A DNA stretch of 64,000 nt from CAVSWT01 sp963777515. GTDB taxonomy: Bacteria; Bacteroidota; Ignavibacteria; Ignavibacteriales; Ignavibacteriaceae. Shown piece by piece: positions 51,022 through 58,628 of the stretch. The position numbers were made by a program, and so were the translations under genes. The DNA lies in assembly GCA_963777515.1 (NCBI GenBank), contig CAVZQU010000018.1, positions 62,001-126,000 of the forward strand. The letters run 5' to 3'. A model generated the notes under the pieces. It was not told the origin of the DNA, did not search any database, and worked only from the letters and a program-made list of their open reading frames with translations. Position 1 is the first letter of the stretch. Each line of letters starts with the position of its first letter.

Positions 51022-51720
51022 TTATCTCATAAATATAGGAAGTAAAATTCCATTAAAGACATCATGCCATGAGTGTGAAATGATAGCCGGTTTTAAGTTC
51101 TTTACAGAATGAACAAGCAGCCCGAATAATATTCCATAAATAAAGATTACAAACATGCTTTTATAACCTTGATAGCCATGTGATATTCCGAATACAAGGG
51201 CTTGTACAATAATTCCTGCCCAGGCATTTTTTAACAAAACTTTAAATTGTTTTTGAAGATACCCGCGGAAAACAATTTCTTCACAAAATCCTGCAGAAAT
51301 TGCAAGTAAAAAGAACATAATAATTTCAAATGATGTTTGGGGAAGAACTGCCTTTGTACCCTCAGAAAATGTAGGCATGCCTAAAAGAAATTGAATGAAA
51401 TTTAAAATGATGTTTGCAGCAATCCAAAATAACAATGCTATCCATAAATCCTTAATCATAAATTTATGTTTTGCTCCATTAAATATAATAGACGCAATTG
51501 AAATATTATTTCGTTTTAATCCACGCCAAATGTAAAACAGTAATCCCCATTCTAAAATTAACATGGATATATAAGTTGGGATTTTTGAAGAAACTTTTTC
51601 CTGACCTGTGTTTAACGATGCACTTAAAGCCGAGAATACAATTAAAATTAATATTAAAATAATAGTATGCATTGGTGAAGCCAGCAGCTTGTTTTCAGAA
51701 ATTCCTTGTTCTTCGTTCAT
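51022..51720 (-). CDS. CPBP family intramembrane metalloprotease
   Basis: 232 residues with about seven hydrophobic segments. The active-site set is present: EEIVFRGYLQ (motif EExxxR), FGISHGYQG (FxxxH) and a third histidine in HSWHDVFNG. These proteins cleave membrane substrates, including bacteriocin precursors and prenylated proteins in relatives. It is probably an inner-membrane protease. Neighbours do not point to a substrate. Confidence 0.87.
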   Translation of the reverse strand: MNEEQGISENKLLASPMHTIILILILIVFSALSASLNTGQEKVSSKIPTYISMLILEWGLLFYIWRGLKRNNISIASIIFNGAKHKFMIKDLWIALLFWIAANIILNFIQFLLGMPTFSEGTKAVLPQTSFEIIMFFLLAISAGFCEEIVFRGYLQKQFKVLLKNAWAGIIVQALVFGISHGYQGYKSMFVIFIYGILFGLLVHSVKNLKPAIISHSWHDVFNGILLPIFMR

Positions 51721-51805
51721 TTATTCTTCCTTGAAAAACCTAAATATAATTTTTAGCACAAAATGAAAAATAAATTTTAGAAATACATTGATATATGATA
51801 AGAAA

Positions 51806-52417
51806 TTATGATTTTGTAATATTACTCCTTATGCGGCTGAAGCTTTCCGGGGTTATTCCAAGATATGATGCAATATATTTAAGCGGCGTTCTTTGAACAA
51901 TATGCGGCTGGCGGATTAACAAATTTAAATATCTTTGTTCTGCTGATTGAGTTAAAAGCTCTATTTGCCTGTTTTGCTTTTGAATAAACATAGCTTCGGC
52001 AGCAATTCTCCCCAGCCTGTCACCTGCTTTAGTATTAAAATAAAGATCCATTAACTTTTCACGACTAATCGTTAATACTTCAAGGTTTTCTAGTACTTTT
52101 ACAAAAAGCGGACTTGGCTGGTTTAATAGCAGCGACATATAATCACCTAAAAATTCATTTTCATAACACAAATCAATACATACATCAATGTTGTCTTTAG
52201 AAATAAAAATCCCCGCCGAACCCTTTAAAATAAAGTAAAAATGATTTTCTTTTTCATTTGGCTGTTTGATTATTTCATTCTTATTAAATGCATTTGGTTT
52301 TAAGTGTAAAGCAAACTTCTCCCATGTTTCAATTGGTGCGTTGTAGTATTGATCAAAGAATGATTTTATTCTTTCAACTATTTTTTTTGTTTCTTGCATA
52401 AAAGTTTGAATTGTCAA
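51806..52417 (-). CDS. Crp/Fnr family transcriptional regulator
   Basis: 203 residues. The cyclic-nucleotide-like beta-roll is at about 30-120 (FALHLKPNAFNKNEIIKQPNEKENHFYFILKGSAGIF) and the helix-turn-helix at about 165-200 (RTPLKYIASYLGITPESFSRIRSN). No cysteines for an iron-sulfur cluster are seen, so it is not a classic FNR. The ligand and regulon cannot be told. Start ATG at 52417; a nearer ATG at residue 7 is also possible. Confidence 0.87.
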   Translation of the reverse strand: MTIQTFMQETKKIVERIKSFFDQYYNAPIETWEKFALHLKPNAFNKNEIIKQPNEKENHFYFILKGSAGIFISKDNIDVCIDLCYENEFLGDYMSLLLNQPSPLFVKVLENLEVLTISREKLMDLYFNTKAGDRLGRIAAEAMFIQKQNRQIELLTQSAEQRYLNLLIRQPHIVQRTPLKYIASYLGITPESFSRIRSNITKS

Positions 52418-52637
52418 TCAAATATAGCTTATTACTTTTAATTGTAAAATTAGAAATGTATTTAGAGATTTGATAGGGGTTCAGGAAGTTGGAGGGGATA
52501 AATTAACAAAATATAATATTTTAAAAAATCTTAGATTTTTAATTCACCTATTCTCAAAACTAATTGCATTCGAAATATAAGTCCCTTTTAATTTGGTGTT
52601 TTAAATATTTAAACGAGTAAACCTAAGCAGCGATTCA
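52418..52637. other. Non-coding stretch before the repeat composite
   Basis: AT-rich gap with no supported gene. A small AT palindrome (AAAAATCT T AGATTTTT, 52524-52540) is present but looks like chance in such composition. The sequence then runs into the first GC-rich repeat arm. Confidence 0.5.
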
Positions 52638-52669
52638 ACATCCCCCTTCGTCCCCCTTCCACGGGGGAA
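52638..52669. repeat. Repeat arm A (left arm of first inverted pair)
   Basis: A GC-rich arm in AT-rich DNA: ACATCCCCCTT, then a small hairpin CCCCCTTCC ACGGGGG. It is nearly identical to the arm at 53188-53222. It faces an inverted, diverged copy at 52738-52770 across a 68-base spacer. Confidence 0.75.
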
Positions 52670-52737
52670 TACTGCGTTATGACAATTTTACAATGCAAAG
52701 ATAGAAATATAATTTTGTGTACTCATGCTCTGATGTA

Positions 52738-52770
52738 AGTCCTCCTTAGAAGGAGGATTTAGGAGGGTGT
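52738..52770. repeat. Repeat arm B (right arm of first inverted pair)
   Basis: AGTCCTCCTTAGAAGGAGG followed by ATTTAGGAGGGTGT. Its reverse complement aligns with the arm at 53188-53222 over about 33 bases, and it is almost identical to the arm at 53349-53383. The stop codon of the DUF559 gene (TTA at 52771-52773) abuts its right edge. Confidence 0.75.
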
Positions 52771-53145
52771 TTATGATTGAGTATTTTCTTTAATCCATTT
52801 CTCAATAGACTTCAACACTTCCTCCATTTTGAATTTTACATCCAAATCATCAAATCTTAAAAATTGCACTCCTAATGATTCCAATCTGTTTTGTCTTTTA
52901 TTATCATATTTTTCTTTAAATGCATGAGAAGTTCCATCTATCTCAATTGCTAACGATAATTCATGACAATAAAAATCAACAATATATTTATCCATTGGAA
53001 CCTGCCTATGAAATTCATAGTTCATTATCTGTTTATTTTTAATTTCTTTCCATAAAAGAATTTCAGATAATGTGCTTTCTTTTCTTAGCTTCCTTGCTAA
53101 CTCTCTTAGTTTCGGGTCATATGGAATTATTTTGTTTTTACTCAT
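52771..53145 (-). CDS. DUF559 (endonuclease-like) domain protein
   Basis: 124 residues with the fold of very-short-patch-repair-like nucleases (DUF559): RKLRKESTLSEILLWKEIKNKQIMNYEFHRQVPMDKYIVDFYCHELSLAIEIDGTSH, where the IVDF...EIDGTSH and LRFDDLDV blocks hold the conserved acidic/histidine set. It might cut or nick DNA at a repeat or mismatch, but the substrate is untested. It is embedded between inverted GC-rich arms: the stop codon touches arm B and arm A' begins 43 bases before its start. See the composite finding. Confidence 0.85.
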   Translation of the reverse strand: MSKNKIIPYDPKLRELARKLRKESTLSEILLWKEIKNKQIMNYEFHRQVPMDKYIVDFYCHELSLAIEIDGTSHAFKEKYDNKRQNRLESLGVQFLRFDDLDVKFKMEEVLKSIEKWIKENTQS

Positions 53146-53187
53146 GAATTAATTATTCTCATTTATTTTACAATTAATCAGATACTT

Positions 53188-53222
53188 AACATCCCCCTTT
53201 GTCCCCCTTCTAAGGGGGAATT
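53188..53222. repeat. Repeat arm A' (left arm of second inverted pair)
   Basis: AACATCCCCCTTTG, then the hairpin CCCCCTTCTAAGGGGG and AATT. Nearly the same as arm A at 52638. It lies just upstream of the DUF559 gene start and faces arm B' at 53349 across a 126-base spacer. Confidence 0.75.
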
Positions 53223-53348
53223 GTTACATTAACAATTATTACATTTAATAATCATTGTTATCAATTACAAATTTAAATTATTAATTCTAATCCAAAAATT
53301 TTTTTTAGATGACACGAATTTTTATTCCAAAGTTACATACTTCAATGG

Positions 53349-53383
53349 AAGTCCTCCTTGGAAGGAGGATTTAGGAGGATGTT
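53349..53383. repeat. Repeat arm B' (right arm of second inverted pair)
   Basis: AAGTCCTCCTTGGAAGGAGG, then ATTTAGGAGGATGTT. Nearly identical to arm B at 52738-52770 and an inverted, diverged form of arms A/A' (shared pattern AACATC-CCT-TCC-CCTT in reverse complement). Confidence 0.75.
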
Positions 53384-53432
53384 ATTCTTTTTTAATCAGT
53401 TTCTTATCTACTTGATTATATAATTAAATTGT

Positions 53433-53466
53433 AAAAAAAAAGGCTCAGAATATTGAGCCTTTTTTT
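53433..53466. terminator. Perfect terminator hairpin
   Basis: A-run (53433-53441), GGCTCA at 53442-53447, loop, TGAGCC at 53454-53459 and T-run (53460-53466). It lies 10 bases past the stop of the T9SS cargo gene on the minus strand. This is a textbook bidirectional intrinsic terminator. Confidence 0.9.
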
Positions 53467-53476
53467 ATCTTAATTA

Positions 53477-54871
53477 TTATTTAAGCAGCGTCATTTTTTT
53501 CATTTGAATAAACGGCCCGGCTTCAATTTTATAAATATAAATTCCGCTGTTAAGATTAACTGCATCAAAAGAAATTTTATGAACACCTGCAGTTTCATAA
53601 TTATTTACAAGTGTTTTAATTTCCTGCCCAAGCAGATTATAGATAGATAGTTTTACATTTGCATCTTTTGGCAAACTATATTGAATTGTTGTAGTAGGAT
53701 TAAACGGATTTGGATAATTTTGTTCTAGACTATATTCATCAGGTTTCACAAATGAAACTTCTACAATTTTTGAATATTTATATTGTCCGTTGTTATCTAT
53801 TTGTTTTAGCCTGTAGGCATATTTCCCCGAAACAATTTTATCATCCTCATAAGAATAATATTTCGTCGAATTTGAATTCCCATTTCCATTTACAAATCCA
53901 ATTTTTTGCCAGATGCCTTGAAATCTTTCAACTTCAAAACCATAATTATTTACTTCTGTAGCAGTCTGCCAGTTTAATTGCACCGAACTATTATTAACTA
54001 TTGCTGAAAATGAATTTAGCTCAACAGGTAAATTTGGATCAGTGGAACGCTGGTATGAAAACCCTCCGCCAGTGCTGCCTTCAGACCAGGAAGTAAATTT
54101 GATATCTATATAAATATGTTCATTTATAAGGTGTAAAACTGCATCCTTATTTACAGCACTAGGTGGAATTCCGCCACTCATGTTTTGCCAATCACTATAT
54201 TCCAAACTTGCATAGTTAGCTGTTGTACCGTATGCCCACTCTGTCCCGTAAGGAGAATAAAAATATTCAAATCCTGCTTCATTATAGATATTAAATAAAC
54301 CTTGATTATCTTTTCTTGTGAGCCAAATATTAGAAGTGATACGGTCTTGATTTGCCTCTAATGTCCAATCAGCATAATCTGATTTGGTAAAAGTTATTAC
54401 ATCTCCATTCCAAACAGTTGCCGTGGTTACAACAGATATCGTAAAATCTTTATCCAAATATAATCCGCCGGAATCTGTTGAACGAATTTTAATTGAATAG
54501 CTGTTTTTAGTAGATGCGTTTGCAGTAAATTTGGATTGCAAAACATTTCCAAAAATTACAAAACCTGAATTATCTGCTCCACCAGAAGCTAAATCATAAG
54601 TATGATCTTCCGTTTCTCCCGGATCTGTGGTTGATAAATAACCAACTGTGGATCCGCTTAATGAACCATCAGTTATTGTTGTATTTGAAAGCGTGATATC
54701 GGTTGGGGCAGCGTTAACAACTGTATTATGAATTGTACTCCCTTGAGAAGCTGAAGTGTTACTATGTTCACTAATAGTATTATTGGAAGCAGGTATTATA
54801 ATATTTGATGCATGTAAAAGAGTAAAAGAGAATAGAACATAGTAATAGACGAGAAGTAATTTATTTGACAT
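53477..54871 (-). CDS. T9SS cargo protein: cadherin-like region and type A sorting domain
   Basis: 464-residue secreted protein with signal peptide (about 1-22). A cadherin-like segment (about 55-150: TDITLSNTTITDGSLSGSTVGYLSTTD) precedes a beta-rich region and a fibronectin-like stretch (VQLNWQTATEVNNYGFEVERF, about 300-340). The C-terminal ~85 residues are the secretion/sorting tail: YPNPFNPTTTIQYSLP, VKLSIYNLLGQEIKTLVN, SGIYIYKIE. This tail is typical of Ignavibacteria/Bacteroidota proteins exported through the type IX system. No enzyme motif, so probably an adhesin-like surface protein. Confidence 0.9.
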   Translation of the reverse strand: MSNKLLLVYYYVLFSFTLLHASNIIIPASNNTISEHSNTSASQGSTIHNTVVNAAPTDITLSNTTITDGSLSGSTVGYLSTTDPGETEDHTYDLASGGADNSGFVIFGNVLQSKFTANASTKNSYSIKIRSTDSGGLYLDKDFTISVVTTATVWNGDVITFTKSDYADWTLEANQDRITSNIWLTRKDNQGLFNIYNEAGFEYFYSPYGTEWAYGTTANYASLEYSDWQNMSGGIPPSAVNKDAVLHLINEHIYIDIKFTSWSEGSTGGGFSYQRSTDPNLPVELNSFSAIVNNSSVQLNWQTATEVNNYGFEVERFQGIWQKIGFVNGNGNSNSTKYYSYEDDKIVSGKYAYRLKQIDNNGQYKYSKIVEVSFVKPDEYSLEQNYPNPFNPTTTIQYSLPKDANVKLSIYNLLGQEIKTLVNNYETAGVHKISFDAVNLNSGIYIYKIEAGPFIQMKKMTLLK

Positions 54872-55272
54872 CTTGTGACTTCCTCTATATTATAATTGGT
54901 TTTAATAATTTTGCACAAGTAAAATGCCGTCAATAATACATTGAAACTAGCATTAAATATTATATTTTGATAAAATGGATTGAGTAGAAATTACAGGGGA
55001 TATATAAATATCACTGAAATATTTTTTGCTTTTTCACAGCTCATTTTTTGTCCAATTTTATGGCAGTATTTTCCGGTTATTTTTTCCTATAGTATAATTT
55101 TCGACAAAGAATAATTGGAATTAAAGATTTAAACGTATACTACTAACTCAAATGAAAGTCCTACTTTTCCAAAAAATTACACTTGAAAGAAAGAGAATTT
55201 GGAAGGTATTTGTTTTAAATTATTTAATCAAAATACTTCAAAATTTTTATTGCATTTGTTAGATGATTATTT
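54872..55272. other. Intergenic gap between divergent T9SS cargo and HipA-like genes
   Basis: About 400 bases, very AT-rich, with no credible ORF on either strand. It should carry the divergent promoters of the two neighbours; I could not single out a box. Confidence 0.5.
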
Positions 55273-56091
55273 TTGTTAAACATTTTTTATAATGAAACTT
55301 TAGATGACTTTGTGGCAAAATTAAATTTAAGAAAAGTTAATGCAGTTCGGTATGTAACACCTCTTCGTGAAGGAGGCTCGCTTCCGGCAATAATTGAAGC
55401 AGATGATGATGGAATTTATGTGTTAAAATTCCGTGGTGCAGGACAAGGGGTAAAAGCTTTAATCGCAGAATTGATTTCCGGAGAAATAGCGCGAGTACTC
55501 GGACTTCAAGTTCCTGAAATAGTTTTTGTTGAACTTAATCCAGATCTTGCTCGCACTGAAGCAGACCCGGAAATAAGCGATTTAATTAAAAGCAGTGCAG
55601 GATTAAATCTTGCTTTAGATTATCTACCAGGCTCTGTTATGTTTAACCCGGTTGCAGATATACCGGGTGAGCATCTTGCTTCATCTATAGTTTGGTTTGA
55701 TGCTTTTATCTCTAACGTTGACAGGACAATTAGAAATACAAATATGCTGATGTGGCATCGCAAACTCTGGCTTATCGATCATGGTGCGTCACTTTATTTT
55801 CATCATAGCTGGGAAAATTATCTTGCAAAAAGCCGCGAGCCATTTTCGTTAATAAAAAATCATGCGCTGCTTAAGTCTGCAAAATATTTAAATGAAACTG
55901 ATGAAAAATTATCATCAAAGCTTTCACCTGAAATTATAAAAAATATTGTTAATACGATTCCGGATGAATGGCTGGCAAGTGATTTAATATTCAAAAGTGC
56001 AGAAGAAAATAGAAATGCATATATTAATTATTTAACAAAACGGTTAGAGCAGCCGCATACATTTATAGAGGAGGCAGTACGTGAACAATAA
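55273..56091 (+). CDS. HipA-like kinase-domain protein (HipA_2 type)
   Basis: 272 residues from TTG at 55273; the strongly conserved part begins at NAVRYVTPLREGGSLPAIIEADDDG (about residue 23), so the real start may be a few codons downstream. The kinase-like core shows VLKFRGAGQGVKALIAELISGEIARVLGL (Lys52/Lys61 region), DAFISNVDRTIRNTNML (Asp150, a DRxxxN loop) and LIDHGASLY (Asp169, a DFG-like element). It resembles stand-alone HipA-like proteins without the HipB antitoxin. It overlaps the DUF3037 gene by 11 bases. Function unknown. Confidence 0.85.
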   Translation: MLNIFYNETLDDFVAKLNLRKVNAVRYVTPLREGGSLPAIIEADDDGIYVLKFRGAGQGVKALIAELISGEIARVLGLQVPEIVFVELNPDLARTEADPEISDLIKSSAGLNLALDYLPGSVMFNPVADIPGEHLASSIVWFDAFISNVDRTIRNTNMLMWHRKLWLIDHGASLYFHHSWENYLAKSREPFSLIKNHALLKSAKYLNETDEKLSSKLSPEIIKNIVNTIPDEWLASDLIFKSAEENRNAYINYLTKRLEQPHTFIEEAVREQ

Positions 56092-56464
56092 TTATTTTTA
56101 TGATTATGTTATTATACGTGTTGTTCCCAAGGTTGAAAGGGAAGAATTTATAAATGTTGGAGTAATACTTTCGTGCAAAGAGAAGAAATTTATAAAAGCC
56201 CGTTTTGAATTGAATGAAGAAAAATTAAAGTCTCTTAATAAAGATATTGATATAGAAATGGTTAAGAATCATTTAAAAGCAATTGAAGAAATTTCTATCG
56301 GGAATGAAAATGCTGGACCAATTGCAAAGCTATCTCAAATGGAACGGTTTCATTGGCTTTCTTCACCAAAAAGTACAATTATACAAACATCAGCAGTTCA
56401 TTCAGGATATTGCCAGGATCCTTCTGCAACGCTTGATCATCTTGTTAAAACTATGGTTAAATGA
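56081..56464 (+). CDS. DUF3037 domain protein
   Basis: 127 residues from GTG at 56081. The YDYVIIRVVPKVEREEFINVGVILSCKEKKFIKARFELN opening is the DUF3037 signature, with FHWLSSPKSTIIQTSAVHSG near the C-terminus. It overlaps the HipA-like gene by 11 bases. This pair occurs together in other genomes as I recall, but the role of the DUF is not established. Confidence 0.87.
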   Translation: MNNNYFYDYVIIRVVPKVEREEFINVGVILSCKEKKFIKARFELNEEKLKSLNKDIDIEMVKNHLKAIEEISIGNENAGPIAKLSQMERFHWLSSPKSTIIQTSAVHSGYCQDPSATLDHLVKTMVK

Positions 56465-56486
56465 ATTATTAATTCTGAAATAAAAT

Positions 56487-56508
56487 AGAATTTCATAAAT
56501 GAAATTCT
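56487..56508. terminator. AT-rich palindrome between convergent genes
   Basis: AGAATTTCAT (56487-56496) and ATGAAATTCT (56499-56508) around a two-base centre, between the DUF3037 and TPR kinase genes. A weak convergent terminator or chance inverted repeat. Confidence 0.35.
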
Positions 56509-56525
56509 TACAAAAATACAGCTTA

Positions 56526-58499
56526 TTAAGCAGCCTTTAATGTAAATGAAACTTCTGTCCCTTTCCCCTCTTCACTATAAATGCTAATTTCACCGCCGTG
56601 CTTTTCTACTATTTCTTTACATAAAATTAATCCTAAACCTGTTCCCTTTTCTTCTGCTGTTCCAGTTGTCGAATAATGCATATCAATTTTGAAAATTTTA
56701 TCTAAATCACTATTCGGAATACCAACACCATTATCTGATACATTAATTTTAACAAAGCCATCATTTTGTTCAGAAGATATTTTTACAAACCCCTGTTTAT
56801 TTGAAAATTTAATACTGTTTGAAATTATATTTCTTATAACTAACTGAAGCATATTTTTATCGGCATTAACTAAAACTTTTTTATCAACTTCATTGATTAG
56901 ATTTATATTCTTCTGTGAGGCAGAAATAGAAAGTGTTTCAATAATACTATTTAATTCATCGCTCAATTGAATACTACTTAATTCTAATTTGAAGTTTTCA
57001 TTCTGCAGCCTTGACCAATTTAAAAGATCATTTAACAATCCAAACTGCTTTTTTAGAGAGTTATTAATATTTGTATTAAATTCTTTAATCTCTTCATTAC
57101 TTAAATTATCAATATCATTAGATAAAGCATCTGAAAATGCCAGCAAAGAATGAAAAGGGCTGCGCAAGTCATGAGCTATTATTGAGAAAAATCTATCTTT
57201 GGTCGCGTTAAGCTCTTGTAATTTTACATTTAACTTACTTAGCTGTTTGTTAACTTTTCTATTATTTATAGATACAAAAATAATTAAGATAACAATGATT
57301 GAACCAAGTACTAAAGTAATTGTAAGCCATTGAATAAATATTTTCTGCTTTGCTATTTCTGTATCCTGCTTTTCCTTTATTTCTTGAATTTTATAATCAA
57401 ACTCTTCTTTTGCTACCTTTTTAATTTTGTCTGTAATCTTTAAGCTATCAGATGCATCTTTGAATATTTTTAAATAATGATATGCCTTTTTTATATCACC
57501 TTTTTTATAATACTCAGCTTGAATTATATTCGCCGCGTTTGCGATATTATCTAATGAATTAATCGAATCAGATACTTCCATTGCCAGCAAAGCTTGATTC
57601 AGGGCTAAGTCGGATTTCCCTTCTTCCTGGTATATAGATGCTATTCCAATTTCAGATTGTGCTACACCATGCTTTTCATTCATAGCTTTATAAATTTCAT
57701 AAGCCATATTATAGCATTTCAGAGCTGCTTTATATTCTTGCTTTCTGATATATATTTTTGCAAAAATCAAATAGATGCCTGCTTCAGATTGTTTATTATT
57801 AGAAAGTGCACTTTGTTTTAAAGCAATGTCCAAATGTTTAACAGCTAAATCATATTTCCCCATTCGATAATATATGTCACCAATATTTTCTTCAATTAGT
57901 GCATAACCGGTTTTAATTTTAGCTTTTTTTCTTAAAGTCAATGCTTTATTTAAATATTGCAGCGCAGTATCATAATCTTCCAGGGCAATATAAATTAATG
58001 AAATATTATTATATGATATTGCTATTTTATTAGTATTGCCGATTTCCTCACGTATCTTTAATGCTTTAAGATGATTCTCAATTGAAGCTAAATAATCTCC
58101 CTTATAATAATTAATTATACCAAGCACATTTAACGAGTTGGATATTCCAGCTTTATCATTTATTTGTTTTCTAATTGCCAAAGCTTTTTTAGTATATTCT
58201 AAAGCTTTTTCATTATCTAAGTTTATATTGCAATGACCAATGCTTCCAAGACAACTTGCCATACCCTTATAGTATTTTATAGAGTCAGCAAGTCTTAGTC
58301 CCCTATTTGCATAATCAAGAGCTTTTTTGTTATCCATGTAATGATATATATCAGCCAATTCATCTAATACATCAACTTTTTTTTCCCCGCTTAATTTTCC
58401 CAATTGCTTCTCAAGGCTATCTGCTATTCCTTGCTGGGCATATTGCAGTATAGAGGCAGCAAAGACCAAAATTAGTATTAGATTTATTTTACTTCTCAT
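56526..58499 (-). CDS. TPR-domain sensor histidine kinase (copy 1 of tandem pair)
   Basis: 657 residues: signal peptide (about 1-22); eight or so tetratricopeptide repeats at 40-350 (SLNVLGIINYYKGDYLASIENHLKAL); one membrane segment at 391-411; the histidine-kinase core with His443 in SIIAHDLRSPFH, the N box (NADKNMLQLVIRNIISNSIKFS) and VSDNGVGIP plus KGTGLGLILCKEIVEKHGG. The periplasmic TPR sensor is a common Ignavibacteria/Bacteroidota design. No response regulator is beside it. Its upstream twin at 58629-60602 has exactly the same length and layout. Confidence 0.92.
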   Translation of the reverse strand: MRSKINLILILVFAASILQYAQQGIADSLEKQLGKLSGEKKVDVLDELADIYHYMDNKKALDYANRGLRLADSIKYYKGMASCLGSIGHCNINLDNEKALEYTKKALAIRKQINDKAGISNSLNVLGIINYYKGDYLASIENHLKALKIREEIGNTNKIAISYNNISLIYIALEDYDTALQYLNKALTLRKKAKIKTGYALIEENIGDIYYRMGKYDLAVKHLDIALKQSALSNNKQSEAGIYLIFAKIYIRKQEYKAALKCYNMAYEIYKAMNEKHGVAQSEIGIASIYQEEGKSDLALNQALLAMEVSDSINSLDNIANAANIIQAEYYKKGDIKKAYHYLKIFKDASDSLKITDKIKKVAKEEFDYKIQEIKEKQDTEIAKQKIFIQWLTITLVLGSIIVILIIFVSINNRKVNKQLSKLNVKLQELNATKDRFFSIIAHDLRSPFHSLLAFSDALSNDIDNLSNEEIKEFNTNINNSLKKQFGLLNDLLNWSRLQNENFKLELSSIQLSDELNSIIETLSISASQKNINLINEVDKKVLVNADKNMLQLVIRNIISNSIKFSNKQGFVKISSEQNDGFVKINVSDNGVGIPNSDLDKIFKIDMHYSTTGTAEEKGTGLGLILCKEIVEKHGGEISIYSEEGKGTEVSFTLKAA

Positions 58500-58628
58500 T
58501 TATTTAATAGTATCTAACTCTTTTGATTTAACAATAACTTTAATATGTATTTTTAATACAGCTTTCTAAAATTCGTTTGTAAAGATATGGAACTTCTAAT
58601 TAATAATTGTTGTGAACTGTTAAATAAT

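Noticed and set aside
52524..52540. 17-base AT palindrome near the DUF559 composite
   Set aside because: A short AT-only inverted repeat is expected by chance in such AT-rich DNA and it has no GC arm, unlike the arms at 52638 and beyond.
52637..53385. Repeats near DUF559 as a CRISPR array
   Set aside because: There are only four arms in inverted, not direct, order, with unequal spacers and no cas genes.
54872..55272. Possible small RNA or hidden gene in the 400-base gap
   Set aside because: No stable hairpin with a T-run and no open frame of convincing composition was seen.
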